From positions 1 to 64,000 of the forward strand of contig JAWZYU010000722.1 in assembly GCA_038380435.1 (NCBI GenBank): a stretch of DNA of 64,000 nt. Reading direction: 5' to 3'. Each line of letters starts with the position of its first letter. Within the stretch, counting starts at the first letter, position 1. The position numbers and the translations under genes are program-made. The notes under the pieces are model-generated. The model did no database searches. It was given only the letters and a program-made list of their open reading frames with translations, and was not told the origin of the DNA. Below, piece by piece: positions 19,831-32,245 of this stretch. The DNA comes from Ryuthela nishihirai. Lineage: Eukaryota > Arthropoda > Arachnida > Araneae > Heptathelidae.

Positions 19831-22800
19831 CTAAATTTGGTATTTAACAATGCTAATTACCAAATTGATGATGTAATGTTTCTTGTTGGGGTACTGTTGT
19901 AAATCATGGAATCTAACTGCTCTTAACAAAGGTCTTGCTATCTGGAGCCATTGGCTTACTTTTGTCCAGATCTTGATAGCATACCAGCAGTGGTAAACTA
20001 GATGATCAATACTTTCTCTGGTAGGGCATCTAAAGCAATTATGAGAACCAATGAAGCCACAATGTCTTCTTCTCGAATTTGTGTAAACAATATTATGAGC
20101 TACATTCCAATTAAAATTCCTCATAGTTTTCTCAATGTCTGTGCTGGCAATGTTGGTCCAGGCCTTAGGCCAATTGATATTTGGGTATAACTGTTGAAAG
20201 TTGGTAGGGTTGAAAGTCTGGATAGTTGTGTATAGCTGTGTTTTATTAATAGGGTTGGGGATTGGACCTTTTTTGTGTACTAGTGTAACTATGGAAGGTA
20301 GAAGTTTGTAATTTGTGTTGTGTTCTGTGTTTTTGGGCCCATTATAACTGTTATGTGTGCATATGTGTTTGGTGTGAAAGAAGGCAAAGTAATTCAAGAG
20401 AAATAAAGAGGGGACAGTAGGTGTGCTTAATATTCTTTGTATATGTTCTAAATAAATAATCTTTGACATTGTGGTAATAATTGGAATGGCAAGTCCACCC
20501 AGGTTGATTGGATTTTGTGATGTTTCACGTTTAATCAACTCTGGCTTGCCATTCCAAATAAAGTCATAGATAAGTTTGTTTCATTTGTTTATGTGTGTCT
20601 TGTCAGGAGGATTTACAGTGGCTATGTAGGTGATTTTGGGAATTATGCTGGATTTTATGAGTTTAGCTCTGTTATACGTAGAAATTTCGTAATCCTTCCA
20701 ATTTGTAATTGTGTTTTCTATATTATTTAATAAATTTGTATAGGTTTGTTTACAAAATCCAAATCTATTATATTGTATTCGTAAAATTTTGATAGGGTCA
20801 TCTGTACAACCAATCTTTGTCAGGAATGACCTGTCCCATGTGCCCCAACATAGGGAAGCTGTTTTACTGGTGTTAAGGGACAGGCCTGTAGTTTTAGAGA
20901 AAAGATCATAAATTTTAAAAACTCTATCTATGGAAAACTCATTTGTTGTAAAAAGAACCAGGTCATCAGCGTAGGCTGAAACTTTTAATCTGTTTCTGGT
21001 TCCTGGTATGGGGATTCCAGAAATCTGCGTATCATTTTGTATATGTCTAATGAAAAAGTCATTAACTACAACAAAAAGCAATGGTGACAGAGGGCATCCT
21101 TGCCTCACCCCTCTGTTCCCTGCTATTTTGTTAGAGAAATGTCCATTGAGATGAACAGTGTAGTGTATGTCCGAATAAAGTGTATGTATAATGTTAATAA
21201 ATCGGGGTCCAATACCATATATTTCTAGTGCAGTGTATATTGCTTCCTGTGATAGCGAGTCGAGTTCAAGGCCTTCTTCTGATCTAAAGATATAATGGCA
21301 GCTCTTATGTTTTTGTGATTGATATATTCTATTATGTCTGTGAGGAGTCTGTTATTGTTATGAATGTGTCTCTTGGGGACTGCACAGGATTGATAAATTG
21401 AAATTATTTCTGGCATTGCCTGTGTTAGTCTGTTGGTGATAATTTTACTGAGTATTTTGTAGTCTGTTTAAAGAAGTGTTATGGGTCTCCAATTGTCTAA
21501 TAAGTGTGCTTGTTCAGGTTTTTTGCATAGCAGTGCTATTTGACCTGTTTTCATGTCTTGTGTCATTTGTTTCAGTGTTATTATAGTGTGTAAAAATTCT
21601 GTATAAGGTATTTCTAAGATATTCCAGAATGTTCTATAGAATTCTATAGGAAGACCATCTATTCTGGGGCTCTTCTTTAATTTAAAACTGAAAATAGCTT
21701 GTTTAACTTCTTGTATTGTAATATCACTTTCTAACTTGTCTTTTGTGTGTGGAGAAATTTTGTTGGCAAATTGTTCTGTTTCATAAAGTTTATTGGTGTC
21801 TGTCTGTCTGTCTATGTCGATATTGTTTGGTATATTGTTCATGTATGTGTTTTAAGATAATTTGTGTGTCATGTGTTCTTAATCCATTTACTTCTAATTC
21901 AGTTAGGTTTGTGTTTTGTCTATTTTTATGTTTTAATCTGGTAAGTAAGTTGTTGCAATTTTCTTCTTCAGCAATTTGGACATCATGATTTCTCTCTATG
22001 ATAATATGTCCCTGTTGTTTGTATAATTGCTGAAGATTGTGTTTAAGTTTGTGTATCTGTTGTTCGTGATATGTGGTGTCTAATCTCTGTTTTTTAAGGA
22101 AGTGTGTACCATTTGTGGCTGCTTTTAAAAGTGCTTTGGTTTCATTAATTTCATTTTTTAGGTGTTGTGCTTTAAAGATACCTTCTGTTCTGAAGAGTCT
22201 TCTAATTTTAGTTTGTAAATTTTACCACCAGTTCTGATCAAACTTGGTGGTCTTGTTGACATCCTCATTAATGCAGTCAGCAATTTTTTCCTGTATTTCC
22301 TTGTCTTCTAGGAGTGTTGTATTCATCTTCCTGTGTTCTCGGGTGTAAATCAAAGTGTGCATGCACAAGGAGGTGATCACTGACCTCACACGTATGTGAG
22401 TTGATATCAGTAGTGTAGCTTCTGTAGTATGTCTTGACAATGTTTCTGCTGACTAATATTTTATCCAGCCTGGAACCTGTTTTATGTGTTTTGTCAAATC
22501 TTGTATGGCCTGCACTGTATGGGTTCATATGCCTCCAAATGTCAATGAGGTCCATGTCATGTACAAATTTTGAAAAATGAGGTGCCTGTGAGGTAGGCGT
22601 GTAATTTGTAGCAGGAACTCTGTCCAGGTGTGGGGCAACAATACTGTTAAAGTCCTCTCCAATTATAAGTCCATCATAGTTGTTTTGTATGTGTTGTCTT
22701 AAGTCTTGATAAAAATTGTAATGTGATGTGGTATGTTTGGGTAAATATACAGTGATGAGTTTAATAACATAGTTGCGAAATTGAATGTCGACTGATAATA

Positions 22801-23050
22801 TTCTGCCCTCAGTGTCTGTGTTGTATCTGAGTAGCTGTATGTTTCTGTTGTTGTGGTTAATAATTATGCCTACTCCTCTGCTCATAGAGGTACCATTTGA
22901 GAAGTAGGATAACTGTGGAAACAAATGTCTAAAATGTAGTATTCTTCTAGTGTTGGGGAAATAAGTTTCTTGGAGAAACAGAATGTCACAATCAGTCTGC
23001 ATAAAGTGACCAATGATGACACTCTGTTTCTCCAGTGTAAAGCCTCTCAC
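19831..23050 (-). pseudogene. LINE ORF2 pseudogene: endonuclease and reverse transcriptase
   Basis: In minus-strand order: 23050-22277 is an apurinic/apyrimidinic endonuclease with DCDILFLQETYF, GEDFNSIV (usually GGDFN), a RLDKIL stretch and SDHLLV. 21842-21468 is the reverse transcriptase N-terminal part (DGLPIEFYRTFW, NWRPITLL). 21416-21225 has ISLDQKKALNS, where LINEs usually have a second aspartate (AFD). 21108-20581 has RQGCPLSPLLF and the catalytic YADDLVLF. 20538-19831 is the C-terminal part with a cysteine-histidine motif CFRCPTRESIDHLVYHC. Frameshifts or stops separate these blocks, and about 370 bases near 22,000 show no long frame. The protein would nick target DNA and reverse-transcribe the element RNA. 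Confidence 0.88.
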
Positions 23051-24593
23051 ATTGAGGGACTGACACCTTAGTGTCTATCTGAATATTTGCAGTAATTGGC
23101 CATAAAAGAAAAAGGAAAAAAATGCAAACAAAAAGAAGGGGAGGAAAAGAAACCAGAGAGATCCAATAATAAAAAAAGGAGACTCCATATACAGTAGACC
23201 AGAAGTGGCAGGCCAGTAAGGGTCCACCAAAAAGTAGGAGAAAAAAAAGAAATAAAATAAGAAAAAGAAAAAAAATTTGGCTACTTGGTGGCCTGAACTG
23301 ACCCGTCACACAACATTTTAAAAAAAGCAAGATAGTCAAATTAAAAATATCAATTAGTAAAATAATAAATTTAAGAGTGCCAAGATAATAAATATTTTTG
23401 TCACATATTTTCTTCAAGACTTGTTGGACACATGAATGTAATTTAATGGCACCTAATAAATTGACAAGTTCATGTGGATTAATTTTTTTTCGAGTAAAGA
23501 TGATGGTATAATTAGTGAGGATAGAGTTGAAGAAGTAGTTATGATTCAGTTTCTTCATATTATGAATAATGTCTGGAAATGTGCAACACAAGTAGATGAG
23601 ACTTTGTAGCAGTAATGGCTATAGATGGATGAAAGTTTAAAGTTTTACAGTACTGTTCTTTATTTTTGCTAGGTAGAACTTAAGAATGATATCCATGTTT
23701 GGAGTTATTTTTTGTTAGTTTGCCAGAGAGATAATTTTAACACATTATTGTTTTCAGAACATATGAGTGAATAATGCAAGTCAAAACAAAGTGTAAGATA
23801 GTTGTTATAATAAAAACAAATATATAAAAATCAACCAGATTGCTGGAAAGATCCAGATGTAGTAAAGTAGGAGAGGAGTAATTATGTATAAATAAATGTT
23901 GGAGAAGAAATCAATGTGAGAGACTGTCATGTACTGTTGTTGTGGCAATGACAGGTGTGATGTGGGGATGTGTGAGTGGGATAAATATAGGAGAAAGAAT
24001 CATAAAGATATACCAAATTATACAAACATTTAAGTTGCAGCAAAGGAATTGACACCCAAAGGTGATATAACAAGTGAGGACTAACAGAGAACCCTTGTAA
24101 AGGGCCCCTGTGTCAGCAGCCACTTTAGAGTTGCTGCAAAAGGAAACAATACAATGAGTAAAATAATAAATAACTCTTAAAATCATAAGATTAAAATACT
24201 TTTCAAGTAATTTTAGATAAACATAATTATGTCCCATAAAGGTTCTGGATAAGTAATTGTGGTATGTTTTATTACTATTCTCAATTAGGGAATGATACTC
24301 ACTCACAGGTGAGTAATTGAAAAAATGAATATATAGAAAATTTGTTAGATAAATAAGGAAAAAGAAATGTAAATAGATAATAAGGTAAATAAAATGAATA
24401 TAATACCTGTTATAATTACTGTTTTTTTAAAAAAAGCCTGGCAAATCTTGAAAGTTCTTTAGAGAAAAACTTAAAAACATAGTACTTATAATTTAACAAC
24501 TTGGAGTACTTAAAGTCCAAAAGGCCACTCCCATGAGTGGCATAATACAGAAAGAGGGGAAAATAAAGGCCAACAAAGGGTCTGAGGGAGGGT

Positions 24594-25925
24594 TCAGTCT
24601 TCCATACCACTCGACGAAGCATCAATGTCGGTGAGGAAGAGGTCATTGGCCAGGTCAGGCGTGCCATGCTGCACCGAACTTTTTGCTTCGTCGGTCAAGA
24701 AGTCTGCAAAACTTAATTTCTTCTTGGGTTTTAATTTCTCTGTCTTTTTGTTTTTCCTTTGCTTGCTGGTTGTAAGAATTTTTTTTTTTTCTTCTTTCAT
24801 TGGCTTTCAGATTTTTTTTGCCAACTTTCTTTTTAAATTTTGCTTGGAGCTGTCGGTTTCTTCAATGTCAGTTGACATTCCTTCTTCTATGTTTGAGGTC
24901 GATTGGACCATTTCACAAGAATTTTTTTCCCCTGTATTGGGCTCGTTATTTTGTACTTCTTCTTTTTGTATTTCCTCAACTTCCTGATTTTCTTCCACTG
25001 CACGTGGGGTTTCAGGAAAAATTGTTGCATCTGTGTCCTTCTCTATTTGAGGACTCTGGGAGGGGCTTGTTTTCGCATTTTCTTCGTCTTTCTTGATAAC
25101 CTCTGTGGTGCTATTCAAGGGGTTATCGCCCTTACTACTAGCTTCCGAGGTTTTAACTTCCTCTCTAGTATTCTCAAGCTTATTGGAGCTTCCTCCGTCT
25201 TATCCTTGATTTCCTCGGTAGGTTCAACATTGACGCGAGCGCTGCCGCATTGGCGAAAGTACGCCGCGTGCACTCGTAGCGTTTGTGCGCTACGTCGCGG
25301 CAGTTCCCGCAAGGCTCAACGCATTTATCGTAGACGTGTCCTACGCCTTTGCAATTACTGCAGATCTCTACTTCACAATCGCTCGCGACATGACCACTCT
25401 GGTTGAATTTCTTGCACACTTTTTGCAATCCAGAGTATGAGACCATGTCGTTGAAGCGTCCGATCTTGAAGAAATTAGGGATCGGCTTGGTCATTGCTAT
25501 TTTGATCACTCTTGTTCCCGTATAGAGATGCGACATTTCTTCGTCTTTATATCTCTCACGGACATTGGAACTTATTTTGCCATATTGACTGAAATGGCTC
25601 GAAATGACTTCCGAGTCCATTTCAATCGGTAAGCGCTTAATATATATACAATCGTCTCATCGTTGTCAAGGCGATTAACCGAAGTCGTAACTCCTTCCAA
25701 TACATACGGGGACTTAGTGACATAACTCATCACAACTTCTTGTTTGACGAAGGTTATATATGCCACTCCAGGAGCGACGAACTGCACAGTTTCAAGTGCC
25801 CCTTTCCCATCTTTTTTCATAATGTCCTTGGCTATCGTTTTATAGTCCAAGGACTCGTGTTTGAAGCAGCAGGTGAGTTTACGCTGCAACCGCCGCTCGG
25901 TTTCCAGCTGTTGACGGGTAGCCAT
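24594..25925 (-). pseudogene. LINE ORF1 pseudogene, zinc-knuckle protein
   Basis: 25925-25572 is the N-terminal part, and 25620-25180 (another frame) carries the knuckles: the first has lost one cysteine (VCKKFNQSGHVASDC, F for C), while ICSNCKGVGHVYDKC and PCGNCRDVAHKRYEC are intact. 25118-24594 continues in two more frames with an acidic, Glu/Thr-rich tail and a Lys-rich stretch. The layout is the same as the intact ORF1 at 16544-17737, including YSG before the first knuckle and RRTFANAA after the last. It has at least three frame breaks. Confidence 0.82.
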
Positions 25926-26389
25926 GTTGGCCCCGTAGCAATGGCCGCTGGCACCAACTTGTAAACAAGTTCACGTCAAACCGAAACCACTTAGAGAAAC
26001 GAAGAAAAACACTGAAAAAACTCACTAAAACTGGTGGAAAGTTCTCACATCAGTCAATGACTTCAATACAGCATCGTTTCTCAAGCTTCAAGAATGATAT
26101 TTTTTTAAAAGAAGGCTACGCTTTAGAAAATTTTTTCATATTTATTAATATACAACTCTACAAGGAATCCTAATGTCATTCGCAGCATTTTCGACGCCTG
26201 GAATCGAAATCAACGAAATTTGTGAATGGCGCGGTGGCAACGTGCATGGCGCTAATGAAAAAAGAAAAGGCTATGCAGAAGGCAGGCAAAAGGAAAAGGC
26301 GATGCGGAATGGTAAAAGGTGGTGGGAGAGAGTAGCATGAGATCCAGAAACAGAACGCATGCAGTGGAAAAGGGGGAAGTCGGTTATTC

Positions 26390-26545
26390 GCCGTCTCATG
26401 GCCCAGTGGTTAGCGCGCTTGGCTACTGATCTAAGGGACCTGGGTTCGAGTCCCGGGTAAAGCATCGCTGTTTGTGTCGTTTTTCTGCTGACGGACTTCT
26501 GTGACAAGCAGCTGCTTGAGGGGGTGTTTTATTTTATTTTTTTCA
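26390..26545 (+). mobile_element. SINE-B copy with internal deletion
   Basis: The head (GGCCCAGTGGTTAGCGCGC, B box GGTTCGAGTCC) is intact. About 50 bases of the body are missing between TTTCTGCTGA and CTTCTGTGAC. It ends AAGCAGCTGCTTGAGGGGGT and a T-rich tail. It follows a 70-base copy of 6603-6670. Confidence 0.85.
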
Positions 26546-27068
26546 TTTAATAAGGCTATCGGGTGTGCACACTCAGTTTGCAAAAATACCACGACAAAAG
26601 TTGCGAACCCGTAGTGCAACATAAATAGTTACCACATACTTTTGCTGCTAGTGTGTTGTTTTCTTCATTATTAACAATACTCCTGTTACTTCTTCTTTTC
26701 CAATATCATTTCGGTAACATTTTTATGATCTGTACAGTTGGTTTTTGACGTTTCATTTGCCAGAAGAGTTACATGGTCCCTGATAGTCAGCGAGATTTAT
26801 CTTTGACGGTGATTGTGCCATATATATATATGCATACTAGTTGGTGTTTTGCCATATGATTACTTATTTTGGTTGCATTTGTATTTCGAAAGGATATTTC
26901 ATTAACGAGTCCATAATTTAGTTTTTTGGGTAGAATGCAATTTCCTCTGTGTCATTGTTTTATTTATTAACTGTTTCCTTTTATTCCCATAGCTGGAGTG
27001 CGATTACTTCTGTGAAAGTGGTTGTTTGTTCGACTGAAGGCTCGTTATCATGATTCTTCATAAATTGT
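26546..27068. other. No feature seen
   Basis: AT-rich sequence with no coding frame, RNA gene or known repeat that I recognise; a short (TA)n run lies at 26820-26832. Confidence 0.5.
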
Positions 27069-27081
27069 ACTGATGGGCATT

Positions 27082-27464
27082 CGGGGCGGAGGTGGCTTAG
27101 TCGGTAGTGCGCCAGGCTCGTAATCTGTAGTTCCCAGGTTCGACTCCCAGCTGGGTCAGCGTTGAAATTTATCGCCGCAAAATTCCCCGCCCAGCTCACG
27201 GTCAGTAGGGGACACCGGTGGGCTTGGAAAGGCCTCCGTCCGTCGGATGGGACGTTAAGTCGTGGCCCCGTGTGTGGGAGAGCCATACCTTGTGCACGTT
27301 AAAGAACACGCTGGATGACCTTGACGGGAGGCTACCATCTGTCTCCCAACAGCTGTTCCAGTGGGTTCCCTTCCCCAACCTTCTCTGAGCCTTCGGGGTC
27401 CATGTGACGTGGCCATTTACCCCATGGTGTGCAAAAAAGTGCCGCTCAGAGGTAAAACAACCCA
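27082..27464 (+). mobile_element. SINE-A, complete copy with 13-bp target-site duplication
   Basis: It starts TCGGGGCGG and ends GGTAAAACAACCCA. ACTGATGGGCATT flanks it at 27069-27081 and 27465-27477. The A box reads GTGGCTTAGTCGGTAGTGCG, with two changes from the usual form. Confidence 0.95.
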
Positions 27465-27477
27465 ACTGATGGGCATT

Positions 27478-29864
27478 TCGTACAGATTTTCTGCATAAGT
27501 AAAGTTTTTTTCCCTGCATAGTGCTGTTTCATTAAGATGATTGAAAGTGATAGTTTTCTCGAGTTTGCAAATTTGCCAGATGGATCGTAATCCGTAGATG
27601 GTGATCAATGCTTCCATTACACCGAAGCAGTGGAATATTTAACGTATTCGTAAGATCAAATGTCAAATACAGAGCACCGGATCGGGTCCCATATATCTTC
27701 CATCGGAAATAAAATTTTGTAACGGAAACTGCACGAGTATTTTGATTAGCGAACAATATATGGAGCAGTGAAAAAACAAAATTAAAAATCGAAACATTCA
27801 ATTTGAAAACATTCATTCAAAATAAAAAATCGAAACAACAATCAAAGTTGCATTTATACCAAATGCAACTTTGATATGAATTGTATACAGTTTCATGATT
27901 TTTAAAACATAAACCTGATTTATTAAGTTCATTCTTGTGAAAAAAATCATAAATAAATTTTTTAAGTAATATGGTTGTTTAAAATGCTATTGTATGCTTA
28001 TATTTTATAATAAATGTTATAAAGATTTTTAGTTTTAATGAAACAAATAAACGCAACCTGTTTTTTTTTTCATTATGAAACAATTTGTGTTTTGTCGTGT
28101 ATTTTCTCCGAAAAAATATGGTCACCGTACGTATATGTCGCTTGTGTAGTCGCCATGTTGGTCTTTACTTATAAAGATATTTAAACTAACACTCTAACTT
28201 TACAGTAGCCATGCGTGCAAAACACTCGGCCACGGAACGCCGGTAACCAAAAAAGTTGAAATATAAACTAGAAAGATTATTAGTTACGGAAATGTGAAAA
28301 CAACACGAAACATTTAAAGAATAATAATTAATTTGATTTATAGTGCGCTTACATTTAATGCGAAGAGCAACTTTGTAGTTAACTGTAGGGCTTGAAATAC
28401 GCCTTTCCGGGTGGTGACGTAGAGCAACTTGGTACTTTCTTATTAGGGTTTAAATAAGGCCAAATAATGGCGTAACCACGATCGAGCAATGGTAACTCCG
28501 GGGACCTTTCCATTGCTTAATTGAATTCGTTTGATCTTGGCGTCTGAAAATACGTAAGCTATAATTTAAAAAGTCACAAAAAAGAATATGGATTTTATAT
28601 ATATTTATAATGAATAGAAAAACAGCGAAATTCATTCATAAAAAATTTGTAAAAACAGTCAAACGTATTGCACTCTAGCGATTTGACTGTCACCTTCAAT
28701 ATTTTTTTTTTAGAATTCAGATTAAAGTCGAACACTGCAGATAAGGACAATGGAAAAAGTAACGTCAAAAGTCGAGTGTGTCAGTGAAAGAATTGATAGA
28801 TAAGGGCATTATTGCTAGGGGAAAAATCGTCGGTGCCCCCCTTCCCTTGGTATCCTAAGCAGGTGCTTATATTACTTAAGGGTTAGTCCAGCCAGTGGTT
28901 GTAAACCATTAAATTCCGTGTGGTGGCGAAGATTGGAAAATAATTAAATAGATTTACCTGATGTTTTTCGAGTGGCCCAGTGCTTGGTTACACTTGAAGG
29001 GGATAAGGAATACAGTCCGTGTCGTTATTGGCGTACTAAGGTTTCGTTTTATCTCACACAACTAGGTTTATTATACTCCTATTGTTTCGCGGTAAGCAAT
29101 GTGTAGGTAAATGCGATTCCACGAACTCTGTTCACTTCATCATGGTATTCACAAGGTAACTGCAATGACCGAAACGAGACGGCGCTTTCCGATAGTTTAT
29201 TTACTATCACTTAAATTTGAATTCCAATAATAAGGTAATGACGTCGACACTGAGGTTTTGGAATGCAATGTTTTCTCATTCGCCGGAAGTGAGGCTGCAA
29301 CAGTATTTCCTATTCGCAACAGAGGTTTACTCACTTGTCTTTATTTTATCTATTTACGTATAAACGTTGTCGAATCGAAATCAAACTCATTACTTTTAAC
29401 TGTAGGATCTCTTGCAAACGTCTTTCTTAACAACGGTGATTAATACTTTTTCATGCAGTTAAATATTACACTGCAGAATTTTAATTTCCTATGTAATTAT
29501 TTACTTTTAATGACGGGGTAAAAATGCTAGGACACTGATTCCTAGTATATATTGGCATGCAGATCAAAATATCGCGGTTCGATGGCACTAAATTTCATTA
29601 CGTTTTACGATGAGAACGGCATGAACATGTAAAGAAAAATGAAACCTCAGAGTGGAAACAGGTTGTATGTTTTATAGGATAAAACGATAATTATTTCCGG
29701 TGTTCCATTTGCATTTTCCTCAACGCAATTCTAACGGCCACCGAATTACAAAAAATAATATGAATCGCTTTGAATATTAGTCGGTCAAATTACACCTTGG
29801 AAGTTTTCCAACCGTTCGGAGCCGCAATCGACACATCGTAATATTTTAAACCGTTCCCGAGTTA
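27478..29864. other. Long gene-free stretch with one U2-flank relic
   Basis: No gene. 27930-28130 is a diverged copy of the distal U2 flank (15620-15760; also 52490-52620). At 28239-28254 the 16-base terminus of the U2-inserted element (GCCGGTAACCAAAAAA) recurs exactly. The rest is AT-rich without recognised repeats. Confidence 0.55.
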
Positions 29865-30105
29865 CAATCCTACCCCTCTCCTCTGTTAGTATGCGACACC
29901 GATGGCCTTGGAAAACCCATCCTACGGGACGTTTAGTTATGCCACCGTCCGAAAGAACATTCAGGTTGAAGCACGCGGTGGGTCGACTTACTGGACTATC
30001 CCATCTGTTTAATTTTTGCAGTGCGTGCTGTTATCGAAATATGGTCTTAGCTATCGGGAGTCGTCGTGATTTATCAGTTTAGCCCGAGGTGTGACAAGAA
30101 ATGGC
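29865..30105 (+). mobile_element. SINE-A, strongly diverged body fragment
   Basis: Scattered matches in the right order: GCGACACCGATGGCCTTGGA, GGGACGTT, AAAGAACA, CCATCTGT and AGCCCGAGGTGTG. It looks much older than the other copies. The tRNA-like head is not recognisable. Confidence 0.55.
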
Positions 30106-30498
30106 GTCTCTGTCGTTGTAATAACCATGGAAACGAAAATTAAAATTACTCTGTGAAAGTAAATAAGTCTAGTCTCTTCGGAGGGATTGCAGAAGTAGGG
30201 TAAATAGAAATATTTTTATTGTGTTTATTACTTTTGTGTGTAACGTTTAATTGCACGCTATTATGTTGAAAAAGAAATGGGAAATATAAATATCCAACAA
30301 CCGTTAAAAAATTGAAAAATAATCAATCTTTAAAAAAGTGTAATTTCTTTTTAAATACTGTCGTTAACGAAATTTTTTGGCACCATTCCAGTTTTTTCCT
30401 ACTTTAAGAATTGTTCTCTTATTGATAATGTGTGTTACTTTATAAGGCAGGAAGAAAAAATTAGCATGTCAACGGCCATAGCAAGTTGAACACACTGG

Positions 30499-30682
30499 TT
30501 CTCGTCTGATGCCCGAGGTTAAGCTTTGGGCGCGGTCAGTACTTCGGAGGGTGAGAACATGGAAACACCGCGTGCAGTTGGCAGTTTTTTTTCGTATGCG
30601 CTGTTACTCCTAAAATATTGGTCTAGGTTATTCTACGTTGGTTGTCGGGTTCGAATACATTGTTAGTAAATAAATAAATAAA
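30499..30682 (+). mobile_element. 5S-rRNA-derived SINE, longest copy
   Basis: TTCTCGTCTGAT..CCGAGGTTAAGC, then GGGCGCGGTCAGTACTT and GGAAACACCGCGTGCAGTTGGC follow 5S rRNA from about nt 30 to its end and include the internal promoter region (box A/IE/C). A ~75-base body and (TAAA)n tail follow. Similarity to the 1.9 kb copy continues past the tail ('tttggttac.aaacctgcaac', 30710-30730), so part of the flank was duplicated with it. The 5S part has several substitutions, so it is unlikely to make 5S rRNA. Confidence 0.85.
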
Positions 30683-30954
30683 GGAGAATTAAAGCGTTCA
30701 TACAATAGCTTTGGTTACCAAACCTGCAACGTTTCTAGGTTGTTTCGAGAAAGGACTCCGTGCAGTCGGAATGTAAAAATAAAAGATTATATTTCTCGGG
30801 GTTGCAGATATGGTTATCCTTTCGCCCACTGTTTCAGAAAGTAGAAGGACATAATTATTTTTTTAATATTCAACAGATACACGTGAAATATAAATAAATA
30901 GTTAAAGTTTTATTGAAATATACTTATAAAAAAAAAATTCATTTCCTTCTGCCC

Positions 30955-31341
30955 GTCGGGGCGGGGGTGGCTCAGTCGGTAGCGCGCCAGGCTCGTAATC
31001 TGTAGTTCCCAGGTTAGAGTCCCAGCTGGGTCAGCGTTGAGATTTATCCCCGCAAAATTTCCCCGCCCCGCCCACGGTCAGTAGGGGACACCGATGGGCT
31101 TGAAAAGGCCGCCGTCCGTCGGATGGGACGTTAAGCCGTGGCCCCGTGTGCGGGAGAGCCATACCCTGCGCACGTTAAAGAACACGCTGGATGGCCTTGA
31201 CGGGAGGCTACCATCTCTCTCCCAACAGCTGTTCCAGTGGGTCCCCTCCCCCAACCTTCTCCGAGCCTTTGGGGTCCATGTGACCTGGCCATTTAGCCCA
31301 TGGTGTGCAAAAAAGTGCCGCTCAGAGGTAAAACAATCCAA
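30955..31341 (+). mobile_element. SINE-A, complete copy with 11-bp target-site duplication
   Basis: TCCTTCTGCCC flanks it at 30944-30954 and 31342-31352. Full head and tail; one B-box change (GGTTAGAGTCC). The body is close to the copy at 801-1191. Confidence 0.95.
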
Positions 31342-31689
31342 TCCTTCTGCCCCTAGATTACCGTTTCTGTTATAATTATGTGTAAATGTTCCTTACTAAC
31401 GACTGATTTAAACATCACATTTACCGAATATGGAAAGATTAGCGTTCACACTGAGAATATAAGGAAAGAATGATGTTAGTTTATTTCCACTGAAGGTGTT
31501 ACCACTGGAAATGCTGAAATGAGACATTTAAAAGTTAACAATGAAAATAGCGAACAGAATCTATATATGTAAGGTACTAATTTTAGACCCTAATCAGAGT
31601 ATACTGGTAATACTCGACACATTCGAAATGCCAATACAAGTTTTTCCAGCTGTGAATGGCATCCAGCGTGTGTTGTTCAATACAGGGTA

Positions 31690-31960
31690 TGGATGTCTGA
31701 CGTACACGGTATCTCGTACCGGAGCTTCGATTTCAACCTAAATTCTCAATTCTTTGCTTTCCGAATATGTAGTATTTAGTAATTTTTTTTTTATTTTTAG
31801 GTGGAAAGTAAACGAAGTGGGTTACTTTTATGGAGAGCAGCATTACCTACTTAACGAGTTTTCATGTGACATGGAACCTGTTGCATTCGGCCCTCAATTC
31901 ATGTTCCGAATATTTGACAGAAGCTGGGCATCATGTAGAGTAAAAAATAAATAAACTTTT
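31690..31960 (+). repeat. Exon-like module E, copy 1
   Basis: This segment recurs with substitutions at 47420-47665. It has a long pyrimidine tract ending TTTTTAG at 31800, then a frame of about 50 codons closing at 31952-31954 and an AATAAA-like sequence. That resembles a terminal exon, but I do not recognise the protein. The frame differs in the second copy, so it may simply be repeat sequence. Confidence 0.5.
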
Positions 31961-31965
31961 ATTTG

Positions 31966-32245
31966 GGGGCTGGAACAGCTGTTGGGAGGGATGGAAGCTT
32001 GCCGTCAACGCCATCTGGCGTGTTCTTTAACGTGTCTAAGGTATGGCTGTCCTGCACACGGGCCAAAGGCTTAACGTCCCATCTGACGGACGGCGGCTTT
32101 TTCAAGCCCATCGGTGTCCTCTACTGACAGTGGGAAGGGTGGGGAATTTTGCCGAGATAAATCTGAACCAGCAAAGTCTCAAACCTTTGAACTAAAGATT
32201 ACGAGCCTGGCGCGCTACCGACTGAGCCCCCCCCCCCCCCCCGTG
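31966..32245 (-). mobile_element. SINE-A, fragment without outer tail
   Basis: Tail interior to A box, with the B box decayed and a run of C at 32226-32242 where other copies have CCACCCCCGCCCC. The copy at 52900-53110 shares the same special changes (TAAATCTGAACCAGC), so the two are duplicates that travelled with block T. Confidence 0.8.

Larger units (their letters stand above)
19700..25990 (-). mobile_element. Tx1/L1-type LINE, decayed, both ORFs present
   Basis: A minus-strand element with a 5' leader (about 25930-25990), ORF1 (25925 to ~24594), a ~1.5 kb spacer, and ORF2 with endonuclease and reverse transcriptase (23050 to 19831). Domain order and ORF1 type place it near the Tx1 clade, like the U2-inserted element, but I see no U2 or other RNA-gene sequence at its ends. 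Ends are approximate. The number of frame breaks makes it inactive. The spacer 23060-24590 is AT-rich and holds no recognisable domain. Confidence 0.8.

Noticed and set aside
22992..23591. 199-codon minus-strand frame upstream of LINE ORF2
   Set aside because: Overlaps the endonuclease start in another frame and contains hydrophobic low-complexity sequence from the LINE spacer; no domain recognised.
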